A DNA stretch of 64,000 nucleotides, from assembly GCA_016714365.1 (NCBI GenBank), contig JADJNH010000005.1, positions 1,836,501 through 1,900,500 of the forward strand. Reading direction: 5' to 3'. The notes under the pieces were generated by a model. It saw only the letters and a program-made list of their open reading frames with translations, was not told the origin of the DNA and made no database searches. Positions 9,523-18,600 of this stretch are shown here, piece after piece; position 1 is the first letter of the stretch, and every line of letters begins with the position of its first letter. Origin of the DNA: Candidatus Vicinibacter affinis (GTDB lineage Bacteria > Bacteroidota > Bacteroidia > Chitinophagales > Saprospiraceae). The translations under genes were made by a program, and so were the position numbers.

Positions 9523-9784
9523 ATGATTCCAAAGCCCAACAATCTCCATAATCCACTGAGACAATAATCACATCCTCTTGTTTCTCTTGAAGTGCATCCA
9601 ACTTGTTCTGTAGATAATTTAATGGGTATTCAATGGAGGTGTACATCTCCGGAGTTGGGAATCCATACCTGTTTTCTGATGTCGTCAACATACGATATTC
9701 AAAGATAAGCTTATTTTTAAGTTGCAGCAATTCAAAACAACTTTTTTCGTCCAATCCATTGTAAATATTTTTAAGCGGATTCAC
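9515..9784 (-). CDS. Small hypothetical protein
   Basis: 89 aa from a GTG start. Composition is protein-like, with an amphipathic centre (CFELLQLKNKLIFEYRML, YPLNYLQNKLDALQEKQ) and an ending DVIIVSVDYGDCWALESFN. No signal peptide, so probably cytoplasmic. A better N-terminus (TMTLIKGSADIYHAAKYL) is encoded just upstream, to about 9853, in another frame that ends where this one begins. The true gene may therefore be about 113 aa with a frameshift at about 9783. It overlaps the decayed gene 8968-9522 by 8 bases, tail to tail. Function unknown. Confidence 0.45.
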   Translation of the reverse strand: MNPLKNIYNGLDEKSCFELLQLKNKLIFEYRMLTTSENRYGFPTPEMYTSIEYPLNYLQNKLDALQEKQEDVIIVSVDYGDCWALESFN

Positions 9785-9897
9785 AGATACTTTGCTGCAT
9801 GATAAATGTCAGCGGAGCCTTTAATCAAGGTCATTGTTTTTTTACCCAAATCATGGTTAATTAAGCTCTGAAAAAGTACAATTTTAAATTTTAAAAG

Positions 9898-12216
9898 ATG
9901 AGAAATAAACTGATTTTTAAGGGTTTGGTTTTGGGTCTACTGTTGCTGCTGGGAGTCTCCATCGCGTGTAATAAAGAGGATGAAGGTGGAGTCAATGATT
10001 CAGGAAAGATAGTAACAGGAAATAGTGTGGAAGTCAGCATTGAAAACATTGGTATCTCAGGAGGGCAATTGGAAGTGACAAGTTCTGATTCTTTAATCAA
10101 TGGGCTTCAAATAACGATTCCTCCCGGTGCTTATCCGGAGTCAAGAGAATTCAAGGTGTCTTATGCTGCGATCGAGTCTCATGAGCTTGGAGCGTTTTTT
10201 AATCCGGTCAGTCCTTTAATTCAAATTACCAATGGTGGCGGCCTTTCTGAGAAAATGATGAGCCTTAGGATTCCTTCAACAGAAGTAGCGGGACGCATTA
10301 GAATGGCTTTCTACTATGACAAAGCAACGGGTGAATTGGAAGGGATACCCATAGTGCGCTCTACGTCTGAGTTTGTGGAGGTCGCCGTCAGGCATTTTTC
10401 CCTGGTAGTTGTCAGCGATGTTCAAAAAGGACTGATTATAGAGGGAAAAGGATTTAACACATTTTTTGATCCGCTGGTCAATGGTTGGAGTTTTGTCAAT
10501 TACGGAACTTACCCTGAGGCTGGAGGAATTTGTGCAGGCATGAGTATAGGTGCGGCCTACTACTATAAAAATTTTAAATCAGGATTGAAGTTGTACAGTT
10601 ATTTTGATAACAATGGACTGGGTTTTCCAACACCCGGTATATGGGAGGACGATGCGACTGGGTTGCATTTTGCTACGGCCATTCACAGGATTCAGGAAGT
10701 ATTCTACACCAGCAACAATCAGAGTATAGGTGAAATGCTCAATGCTCCGGAGGAAGACCGATTCTGGAACATTGTGTATAATTTACTGATCATTAATCAA
10801 CCACAATTGCTTTATGTGAAAAGCACGGTCTCCGACACGGCACATATGATTATCGCTTTTGGTTATGAAATCAATTCACAGACTGCCAAAATTCAGGTTT
10901 ATGATCCCAACTATCCGGGCGCGCAAAGTGCCATTGAGTATGACATGGTTCAGAAAAAATTCAAACCTTATACTTCAGCTGCCAATAAAAAAGCTTTGGA
11001 TGAAGGGATCACATTTAATTGTGATCAGATTGCCTTCCTGCCATTGTCTTCCGTAATGCTTCCGGATGAAATGACTTTCTTGTGGAATAAGGTGCAAAAC
11101 AAAACCATCGAACAAGGAATATTTCCTTCCTACAAGGTGTTTGCAGTTCCCATCGATCCGGCCTACAGCAGGGTTGAACTAAAACCGCTCGCAAAAAATG
11201 AAATCACAAATTACATTCCATTCAGAGAATTCAATTTCGTGGTTGAGGGCTTGAATGCTTCCTACAATCTCAATCCGGGAATCGTTATTTTTGATAAAGA
11301 AAGCAACCAGTGGGTTCGCTATCCAAACATTGTCCATCCAATCGAAATGTTTGAATCTGATACCCTCATTGGATTCAACCTGAAGGGCACACCTCCCTCA
11401 AGTAAGTATGAAAGCTGGATAGGATTCCAGTGGTTTCGCATTCGCAAACAAGACATTTGGATAGAACCGGTGGACACTTCCATCGCTGTAAATACAGAAA
11501 TTAAATTTCTTGCGCGCAACAATGGATCAGCACCTAAAAACGCACGATATGAATGGGATTTTGGCAACAATAAAACATTTACCAGTTCGGATACATTTTT
11601 TGTGTACAAATACGAGGATATAGGGGATTTTGATGTCATTCTAAAAGTAACCGACCTCGATCAAAATAAAATAGTGGCGGAAGTTCAGACCACCATTCAT
11701 GTCACGATTTGGCCTAAAATAGCCATCACGCTCAAGGGTATGAATACTACTCCACCGAGTACCATCAAAACGAGCGATGGTATTGATATTCCTGCAATTG
11801 TTTGGTCCAACAAAGTGGAGTCCACCGCTCCGGCAATTAAGTGGAACAAAAACAATTTTGAAACGGAATTTACATTCAGTCAGGGACAGGCAACCTACAT
11901 CTGCAGAATTTCAGGAACCATGTCCGATGATTTTAAAAAAGTAAACTATCTGAGTGCGATTTACACCGGCAGCGCCTTCGAAGGATTGTGGACTTATCAA
12001 TCAGCTATTGTGTTGCAAGATTTTCCTATGGATGTATGGCAACCAGGTAAATTAATCGGTAAGATCCTGACTGGACCGGACGCTCAGGCCAAGGTAAAAC
12101 AACTGAGTTATCAGGAGAACTATGAATTTCAGGGAATGCCAATGGAAAGGCACCTTGGATCAGTGGACTGGAGCAGCAACCAAACAGAGTTGAGTATATT
12201 CTTTTACGACCGTTGA
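9898..12216 (+). CDS. Lipoprotein with ZU5-like, papain-like and PKD domains
   Basis: 772 aa. The signal has lipobox VSIAC (Cys24). Residues about 55-175 resemble a ZU5-type domain (GLQITIPPGAYPESREF..FYYDKATGELEG..FSLVVV). Residues about 205-345 look like a papain/C39-type cysteine-peptidase fold: GICAGMS (Cys212), DTAHMIIAFGY (His316), QVYDPNYPG (Asp336), in the order Cys-His-Asp with normal spacing. Residues about 535-605 form a PKD domain (YEWDFGNNKTFTSSDTFFVYKYEDIGDFDVILKVTD, in part). Its likely place is the outer membrane or cell surface. Whether it cleaves peptides is inferred from the triad only. It stands alone, with no transporter beside it. An inverted repeat follows the stop. Confidence 0.75.
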   Translation: MRNKLIFKGLVLGLLLLLGVSIACNKEDEGGVNDSGKIVTGNSVEVSIENIGISGGQLEVTSSDSLINGLQITIPPGAYPESREFKVSYAAIESHELGAFFNPVSPLIQITNGGGLSEKMMSLRIPSTEVAGRIRMAFYYDKATGELEGIPIVRSTSEFVEVAVRHFSLVVVSDVQKGLIIEGKGFNTFFDPLVNGWSFVNYGTYPEAGGICAGMSIGAAYYYKNFKSGLKLYSYFDNNGLGFPTPGIWEDDATGLHFATAIHRIQEVFYTSNNQSIGEMLNAPEEDRFWNIVYNLLIINQPQLLYVKSTVSDTAHMIIAFGYEINSQTAKIQVYDPNYPGAQSAIEYDMVQKKFKPYTSAANKKALDEGITFNCDQIAFLPLSSVMLPDEMTFLWNKVQNKTIEQGIFPSYKVFAVPIDPAYSRVELKPLAKNEITNYIPFREFNFVVEGLNASYNLNPGIVIFDKESNQWVRYPNIVHPIEMFESDTLIGFNLKGTPPSSKYESWIGFQWFRIRKQDIWIEPVDTSIAVNTEIKFLARNNGSAPKNARYEWDFGNNKTFTSSDTFFVYKYEDIGDFDVILKVTDLDQNKIVAEVQTTIHVTIWPKIAITLKGMNTTPPSTIKTSDGIDIPAIVWSNKVESTAPAIKWNKNNFETEFTFSQGQATYICRISGTMSDDFKKVNYLSAIYTGSAFEGLWTYQSAIVLQDFPMDVWQPGKLIGKILTGPDAQAKVKQLSYQENYEFQGMPMERHLGSVDWSSNQTELSIFFYDR

Positions 12217-12246
12217 TTTAAAGGCCGGAGGAATAGATTGTGAGAA

Positions 12247-12315
12247 GTACTTTTTTTGCAGGATGAATTTATAGCCTTGACAATTGTGTAGGCTGCATAC
12301 CAGCAAAAAAAGTAC
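12247..12315. terminator. Long-loop inverted repeat between convergent genes
   Basis: GTACTTTTTTTGC (12247-12259) and its exact complement GCAAAAAAAGTAC (12303-12315) are separated by 43 bases that can themselves form a small AGCC/GGCT hairpin. The element lies between the stop of the plus-strand lipoprotein and the stop of a small minus-strand gene, so a two-way terminator is the simplest reading. Confidence 0.45.
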
Positions 12316-12349
12316 CTTCCTATAAAAGTGGAAAGAAAAGTCTGATGGG

Positions 12350-12523
12350 TTAAACCTTCCTTCTCCCTTCCGTTCTTTTGCACATACGTTTGATTTGCGC
12401 CTCCACCTGTTCTCGTGTGTAAGGATTTTTTTTATAGGATTCGACTTCTTTTGCTAATGCCTTTCGGTTTCGCTCTGGAAAATCTTTCGTAAATAAAAGT
12501 TCCTTGTCAAATTCCTTTTGCAT
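12350..12523 (-). CDS. Small basic protein, 57 aa
   Basis: An ATG at 12523 opens 57 codons to a TAA at 12350-12352: MQKEFDKELLFTKDFPERNR, then a Lys/Glu-rich helix and YTREQVEAQIKRMCKRTEGRR. It is charged, helical, without signal peptide and ends in a basic tail. The EQVEAQIKRM segment resembles small antitoxin or DNA-binding proteins, but no partner toxin is adjacent, so the role is unassigned. Codon use and the sensible protein composition argue for a real gene. Confidence 0.45.
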   Translation of the reverse strand: MQKEFDKELLFTKDFPERNRKALAKEVESYKKNPYTREQVEAQIKRMCKRTEGRRKV

Positions 12524-12681
12524 GTTGAATGTTTAATTTTTTAAAATAGATGATGATGCTTAATCTCTTGTGATTGATTTTTCTATCCGAATATTTCAAA
12601 TATACAATTTCAAAAACCGGAATGCAAGACTTTCATCATTTATTTCATTTTTTAAAATCCGATTATGTTTTGTATCCAATG

Positions 12682-12689
12682 TATTTTTG
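12682..12689 (+). promoter_or_regulatory. Candidate -7 box for the 12711 lipoprotein gene
   Basis: TATTTTTG fits TAnnTTTG and lies 21 bases before the ATG at 12711. It supports that ATG over any start further upstream. No well-spaced -33 element is visible. Confidence 0.4.
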
Positions 12690-12710
12690 CAGTTGGACAA
12701 TAAGCCTAAA

Positions 12711-13184
12711 ATGAGTGAACTAAAATTAAGTAGGGAGTATTTGTGGAATTCCGGTAGTGTCTTTTTATTCATCATGCTGGCAGTTTTCGCCTGTCAATCC
12801 GGAAATGTTGCTGATAAAAAAGTGCCTCCGATCCCTTCCCATATTCGTTTTGAGGAGGGACAATATGTATTCTTTACTTATGATTCTGACAGTGTGCTCA
12901 CCAGCCCAAAATTTTATATGTATCGGGATTCTTTGATGCGGGTGGCCAGAACAGGATTGATGACGGTGGTGACGGGTTTGTATGAATCTCGGGAACAATA
13001 TTCCGGCCCTTATGAAAATTTGGGTATGGCACGTGCAGAAGCCATTAAAAAATTATTGGCCAAACAAATTCCGGCTTCCAGAATTTCCTGCATGTCTGAA
13101 ATGATCCAATTTCCAGCCACCGCAACCAAAGGGTTATACGAAGCCTATAAAATCAGCTTTCAACCCCTGAAGGAAAATTTGTAG
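12711..13184 (+). CDS. Small lipoprotein with OmpA-like C-terminal domain
   Basis: 157 aa from the ATG at 12711. The same frame is open further upstream to 12570, but that part is AT-rich non-protein-like sequence, whereas the ATG gives a lipoprotein signal (LAVFAC, Cys28). Residues about 75-140 (VVTGLYESREQYSG..NLGMARAEAIKKLLAKQIPASRI) follow the OmpA-like peptidoglycan-binding pattern (G..D....N..L...RA..V...L...G....RI), although key residues are divergent. Likely an outer-membrane lipoprotein touching the cell wall. It precedes coaD by 100 bp, with a separate promoter for coaD between them. Confidence 0.65.
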   Translation: MSELKLSREYLWNSGSVFLFIMLAVFACQSGNVADKKVPPIPSHIRFEEGQYVFFTYDSDSVLTSPKFYMYRDSLMRVARTGLMTVVTGLYESREQYSGPYENLGMARAEAIKKLLAKQIPASRISCMSEMIQFPATATKGLYEAYKISFQPLKENL

Positions 13185-13237
13185 TTCGTCATTCATTATT
13201 TTTGAATTTCTCTCCAAGGACCATTTAAACCTAGTTT

Positions 13238-13269
13238 TTTGTATGAACGGTGATGAATGCTTAGCTTTG
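13238..13269 (+). promoter_or_regulatory. Promoter of coaD
   Basis: TTTG (13238-13241), a 20-bp spacer and TAGCTTTG (13262-13269) match the Bacteroidota primary sigma-factor promoter (TTTG, 19-21 bp, TAnnTTTG). The ATG at 13285 is 15 bases on, so the leader would be very short. Confidence 0.65.
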
Positions 13270-13284
13270 AGCCAATAAGCCTAT

Positions 13285-13776
13285 ATGAAAAAAAAGATAG
13301 CAGTTTTACCTGGATCCTTTGACCCCATCACCATCGGACATGTAGACATTGTGCGCCGTGCATTGCCACTCTTTGATGAAATCGTAATTGCCATCGGTGT
13401 GAATTCTCAAAAAAAATATTTGTTTCCACTTGAGCAAAGGAAATCATGGCTAAGGTCCATTTTTGAATATGAGCCCAAGGTAAAGGTCGACGACTATCAG
13501 GGCCTTACCCTCAAATATTGCCAAAAAATAGAATCTGATTATCTCATTCGTGGCATTCGCAATGCTGCCGACTTCGATTATGAACGGACCATTTCACAAA
13601 TCAACCACACCGTGGAGAAGCATTTGGATACCGTGTTTTTTATCGCCCGTCCCGAGTTAAGTCATATTTCCTCTACCATTGTGCGGGAACTGATCCTGGG
13701 AGCAGGTGACATCAGTGCTTTTGTCCCACAGCTTATCCTGAACGATATCAGTGGAATGTCTATTACCGAGCATTGA
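13285..13776 (+). CDS. coaD: Phosphopantetheine adenylyltransferase
   Basis: 163 aa, the usual length of CoaD. It transfers AMP from ATP to 4'-phosphopantetheine, giving dephospho-CoA, the penultimate step of coenzyme A synthesis in the cytoplasm. The nucleotidyltransferase signature is complete: PGSFDPITIGH at residues 9-19 (TIGH being the T/HxGH motif), the RGIRNAADFDYE region, and ISSTIVREL near residue 131. It has its own promoter. pruA follows after 68 bp. Confidence 0.95.
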   Translation: MKKKIAVLPGSFDPITIGHVDIVRRALPLFDEIVIAIGVNSQKKYLFPLEQRKSWLRSIFEYEPKVKVDDYQGLTLKYCQKIESDYLIRGIRNAADFDYERTISQINHTVEKHLDTVFFIARPELSHISSTIVRELILGAGDISAFVPQLILNDISGMSITEH

Positions 13777-13844
13777 TTTCAGGCTGATTTCATGGCTTTC
13801 TGCCGGAAGCGTCGTTTCTTTGCAGGCAAATTAAAAATCGCAAC

Positions 13845-15464
13845 ATGAATCAAATTCCTGTTCCTAAAAATGAACCGGTCCTGAACTATGCACCCGGATC
13901 AAAGGAAAAAATAGAACTAAAAAAAGTACTGGCTGAGTTAAAATCCACCCAACTGGACATCAAAATGACCATCAATGGACAAAAGGTTGCTTCTGATGAT
14001 CGAAGAAGGATCCATCCGCCACATGAATTAAGTCATACCCTTGGGTATTACTATAAAGGCTCTGCAAAAGAAGTTCAGGCTGCCATTGACGCTGCATTGA
14101 CGGCTAAGGAGGGCTGGGAGAAAATGGATTGGAGAGATCGCGCTGCCATTTTTCTAAAGGCTGCAGATTTAATCGCAGGACGTTACCATGCACGCACCAA
14201 CGCCATGACCATGTTGGGACAGTCAAAAAATATCTATCAGGCTGAAATCGATGCCGTATGTGAATTCTGTGATTTTCTCAGATTCAATGTGGCCTATCTC
14301 AAGCAGATCTACGAAATCCAGCCAAATTCAATGCCCATGATGTGGAACAAGCTGGAATATCGCCCTCTGGAGGGATTCATATTCGCACTGACTCCATTTA
14401 ATTTTACTTCCATTGCGGGTAACCTTCCTTGTGCCCCGGCTTTGATGGGCAATACAGTAGTATGGAAACCTGCGGAAACTCAAATTTATTCTGCCTCACT
14501 CATCATGGAAATTCTGGAAGAGGCGGGTCTTCCTCCAGGAGTCATCAATCTGGTTTTCGTCGATGGTGCCACTGCCGGAAGTGTAATATTTGAACATAGA
14601 GAATTTGCAGGATTGCATTTTACGGGCTCTACCGGCGTGTTCAGAAATATCTGGGCGAAAATCGGAAACAATCTTGCTAAATATCGTTCGTTTCCAAGAC
14701 TGGTAGGGGAGACCGGTGGAAAGGATTTTGTAGTTGCACACCCTTCCGCCAATCCAAAAGCAGTTGCAGTGGCTCTTTCCCGTGGCGCCTTCGAATTTCA
14801 GGGCCAAAAATGTTCCGCAGCCTCCCGTGCCTATCTACCCAAAAGCCTATGGCCGGCAATTGAAGGTTTCATGCGCGAAGATCTTGATTCCATGAAAATG
14901 GGAAACCCCGAAAATTTTACAAATTTTATCAACGCAGTCATCGATGAAAAATCTTTTGACAAATTAAAATCTTACATAGACGATGTCGCAAAATCTCCTG
15001 ATGCCAAAATCATCGCCGGAGGTAAATGTGATAAATCCATCGGCTATTATATTGAGCCTACCATCATCCTTACTACCAACCCTGATTACGTTACCTTGTG
15101 TGAAGAGTTGTTTGGACCGGTTTTAACCATCTATGTTTATGATGATGCAGATTATGATCAAATACTTCATAAAGTGGACCAGACTTCAGATTATGCCTTG
15201 ACGGGTGCAGTCTTTGCGAAAGAACGTGAAGTCATCCTGCACAGTTCTCATGTACTGAGAAATGCTGCCGGCAATTTTTACATCAATGACAAGCCAACAG
15301 GTGCCGTCGTAGATCAGCAGCCATTCGGAGGTGCAAGGGCTTCCGGTACGAATGACAAAGCAGGTTCGGTACTCAATCTTATCCGATGGGTATCTCCTCG
15401 AACCATCAAAGAAAATTTTGATCCGCCTCTTTCTTATGAATATCCGTTTATGAAAGAAGAATAA
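13845..15464 (+). CDS. pruA: L-glutamate gamma-semialdehyde dehydrogenase (1-pyrroline-5-carboxylate dehydrogenase)
   Basis: 539 aa. It oxidises glutamate semialdehyde (from proline via pyrroline-5-carboxylate) to glutamate with NAD+, the second step of proline catabolism. Aldehyde-dehydrogenase features are in place: the PFNFTSIAGNLP cofactor region (residues 184-195), the catalytic Glu289 in GETGGKD and nucleophile Cys323 in GQKCSAASR. The length and the QPFGGARASGTNDKAG C-terminal motif fit the single-domain P5CDH type rather than bifunctional PutA. No proline dehydrogenase is adjacent. Confidence 0.93.
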   Translation: MNQIPVPKNEPVLNYAPGSKEKIELKKVLAELKSTQLDIKMTINGQKVASDDRRRIHPPHELSHTLGYYYKGSAKEVQAAIDAALTAKEGWEKMDWRDRAAIFLKAADLIAGRYHARTNAMTMLGQSKNIYQAEIDAVCEFCDFLRFNVAYLKQIYEIQPNSMPMMWNKLEYRPLEGFIFALTPFNFTSIAGNLPCAPALMGNTVVWKPAETQIYSASLIMEILEEAGLPPGVINLVFVDGATAGSVIFEHREFAGLHFTGSTGVFRNIWAKIGNNLAKYRSFPRLVGETGGKDFVVAHPSANPKAVAVALSRGAFEFQGQKCSAASRAYLPKSLWPAIEGFMREDLDSMKMGNPENFTNFINAVIDEKSFDKLKSYIDDVAKSPDAKIIAGGKCDKSIGYYIEPTIILTTNPDYVTLCEELFGPVLTIYVYDDADYDQILHKVDQTSDYALTGAVFAKEREVILHSSHVLRNAAGNFYINDKPTGAVVDQQPFGGARASGTNDKAGSVLNLIRWVSPRTIKENFDPPLSYEYPFMKEE

Positions 15465-15469
15465 ATTTT

Positions 15470-15693
15470 AATTAGCTAATTTGAAAATTAGTTAATGGGT
15501 TAATGATGGGAAATGTTAAAGTGCTAATGAGTTAATTTGAAAATGGGTTAATGGTAAGTTGATTATTTTCAAAAAAAAAATAGCTCATTAGCTTTAAAGC
15601 TAATGAGCTACGAAAACAATATCAATATCGGTAAACTACAAGAATTTTATTCTTACCAAATTAACTAATTAGCTAATTTTCAAATTAGCTAAT
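15470..15693. repeat. AATTAGCTAATTT repeat cluster between convergent genes
   Basis: The intergenic space after pruA is built from variants of a self-complementary AT-rich word. TAGCTAATTTGAAAATTAG starts near 15473, shortened GGTTAATG/GAGTTAATTTG forms follow, and TAGCTAATTTTCAAATTAGC lies around 15669-15688. A perfect palindrome (15581-15610) sits in the middle. No reading frame is supported. Such clusters can act as terminators or expand by slippage. Confidence 0.6.
15581..15610 (-). terminator. Perfect 30-bp palindrome acting as terminator of the minus-strand beta-helix gene
   Basis: TAGCTCATTAGCTTT is followed directly by its exact reverse complement, and the plus strand has ten A just before it (15571-15580). 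Read on the minus strand this is a 15-bp inverted repeat followed by ten T, a classical rho-independent terminator for the gene ending at 15694. On the plus strand no T run follows, so it serves pruA poorly. Confidence 0.8.
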
Positions 15694-18600
15694 TTATAAA
15701 ACCTGTATTTTCTTAACCATCTGCTTAGACCCAATAGTCACTTTTACAGTGTACATACCTTTAGAAAGGTAATTTACATCAAAGCTTTCTTGTCCGGCCT
15801 GTACTTTGGTTGTATGCGTACGCATAACCTGACCGATTGAGTTTATAATTTCAACTTTCATGTCTGAACTTATGGAAGTTTGAACGGTCAATCGGAAGTT
15901 TCCGCTATTTGGATTTGGAGATACTTGCACACTTGAATTTTCTACCGGATTATTAGTTGCAGTTAATACATCTACAACTTTAGTAAGTTCTCTCACACAG
16001 CCTCTGTCGTTGGTTAACAAAAGAACTACTGTGAATCTGCCGGAAGTCGAATAAGTATGAGTTGGATTTGCTTCAGTTGATTTTGCGGATTGATCGCCAA
16101 AGTTCCAGCTGTAGCTGTAGTTTCCCGGATTGTTAATTCCGAAAGATACCGTGCCGTTATTTGCGGTTGAATTGATATTCAGAACTTCTGAAAAATATTC
16201 AATCGGAGAAGCAGAATAATCAGCATTCGCCGGATCGTATTCAGCCCAGCAATCAGTCCAGTTGTTTGTGCTGAATGCACCTACAAAAGTAGTTCTTTCA
16301 AACCATGCAGGAAGTCCGGTAAATTCTGAACCGCTTAACGCAGGTGAACTTGCTGTCGGGAGAGGATTTGATTTGGCAGCATAAGGTGCCGTTAAACCAG
16401 TTTCTGCCCATGTCGCCAACACTCTGTTTTGTTTTACAAATTCATCTGAGATGGTTTTGGTATTTACAGATGTAGAATCAAAAAGTTTTCCATTGGAAGT
16501 GAAAATATTTCCATTCAATTTCAACTCTTTTGAAGTTAAAAAATAATTTTCACTATTTGCACTTTCCAATCTCACACCTGTAGGGAATCCTCCAATAATT
16601 GAATTGACAAGACTTTCTTTAGTGCTTCTTCTTAAGTGAATACCTCTTCTGAAATTAGTATTGAAAGTAGAACTTGAATTTTCTCTTGGTCCAATGATGG
16701 TTATATTGCTGAAGATGGATTGTGATTGAGGAGTGTTTGTAGAACCTTGTGCATCGTTGTCTGCTTCAAATGCATTTGATCCTGAGATGTCTGCCAGATT
16801 TGGATCACTGATACCCAAAGCATATTGTACATTTCCGGTAAAACCAAAATCAGTATCAAACATATCGTCAATGGTTTTATAAGCCATTAGATATTTTCCA
16901 TTCACTGTTCCACCAAACCATTCAAAAGCATCATCACCACCGAAACTGGTTTGTACATGTTCTATGGTAGTTGCTGAACCTACACCACCCAACGTTAAAC
17001 TGTTGGTTTCATTATTTGGTTGGAAGGCAATACCTGCAAATTCAATACGTACATAGCGCAGTATGCCTGAATTGTCTGCATCATTTTGTCCGCCATATTT
17101 ACCCAACACAGGATCGAGACCTCCTTCAACAGTACATTCTCCTCCGGGACAATTTACCTTGGCATTTCCCAACATTAAAAGACCACCCCAATCGCCTGGG
17201 GCTCTTTGACCGGCTGCTTTATTGGATGTAAAAACAATAGGTTTATTTGGAAGACCGTCTGCGATAATTTTTGATCCTCTTGTAATAACCAATGCTGCAG
17301 GCTCACCTCTGATGATTGTTCCTGGTTCAATGGTTAGTGTAGCATTATTTTTTACATAGATAAACGCAGTTCCGGTCAATACATAAATGTTTTTTGATTC
17401 CCATTTGGTATCAACGGTTATATCCGAACTAACTAAAATTACATTTTGCTGTGTAATGACTTCCACAGTTTTAGTAATTGTTTTAGTGCAACCACGTGCA
17501 TTCGAGATTGTTAGAGTAGCAGTATATTTTCCTGATTTTTTATACGTGTACGTCGGATTGGCTTCAGTGGAAGTTCCTCCGTCTCCAAATACCCAGCTGT
17601 ATGTATAATTGGAACTGGCAGAAGTGGTAAATTTTACTTCTCCTGCATTTATTTGAGCGTTGATAGTAATATTGGATTCAATATACTCTAGCGGAGATTT
17701 AGAATAATCAGCGTTTACAGGATCTTGCTCACACCAGCAATTGGTCCAGTTGTTTCCACCAAATCCACCTACGTAATTTGTTCGCTCAAAAAAGGCAGGC
17801 ATTCCTGAAAATCCTGATCCGGTTAATGCAGGAGATCCTGCAGCCGGAACTGGATTTACCACGGCGCCAAATGGAGAAGTCAGATTTAATTCGCCATAAG
17901 TATTTAATATCCTGTTTTGAAGTCTGAAAGAATCTGAAATAATCTGTGTGGTAGTTGAGGTAGAATCAAATAATTTACCAACAGAAGCAACGATGTTGTT
18001 TCTCAATTGAAGTTCTTTCGAGTTCAAATAAAAATTTTCAGAGTTTGCACTTTCCAACCTGATACCGGTTGGAAATCCTGAAATAATAGAGTTCACGATG
18101 TTCTGTTGTGTACTCCTTCTAAGGTGAGCACCTCTTCTGAAGTTAGTATTAAATGTTGAGCTTGCATCTTGTCTTGGACCTATAATAGTCATGTTACTAA
18201 ATACCCCTCTTGAGATAGGTGTATTCGTGCTTCCTTGTGCATCATTGTCCGCTTCAAATGCATTGGATCCTGAAATGTCCGCAAGGTTAGGATCACTCAC
18301 ACCAAGTCCATATTGTACGTTTCCGGTGAAGCCAAAATCAGTATCAAACATATCGTCAATGGTTTTATAGGCCACCAGATATTTTCCGTTTACAGTTCCG
18401 CCAAACCATTCAAATGCATCATCACCACCGAAACTGGTTTGTACGTGATCGATAGTTGTACCTGAACCCACACCTCCTAAGGTCAAACTGTTGGTTTCAT
18501 TATTCGGTTGGAAGGCAATACCTGCAAACTCTACACGCACATAGCGCAATATTCCTGAATTGTCTGCATCGTCCTGGCCTCCGTATTTACCCAATACCGG

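Noticed and set aside
12570..12710. N-terminal extension of the OmpA-like lipoprotein gene
   Set aside because: The extra residues are AT-driven (Phe/Ile/Asn/Lys) and would bury the lipoprotein signal; the TATTTTTG box at 12682 lies inside it.
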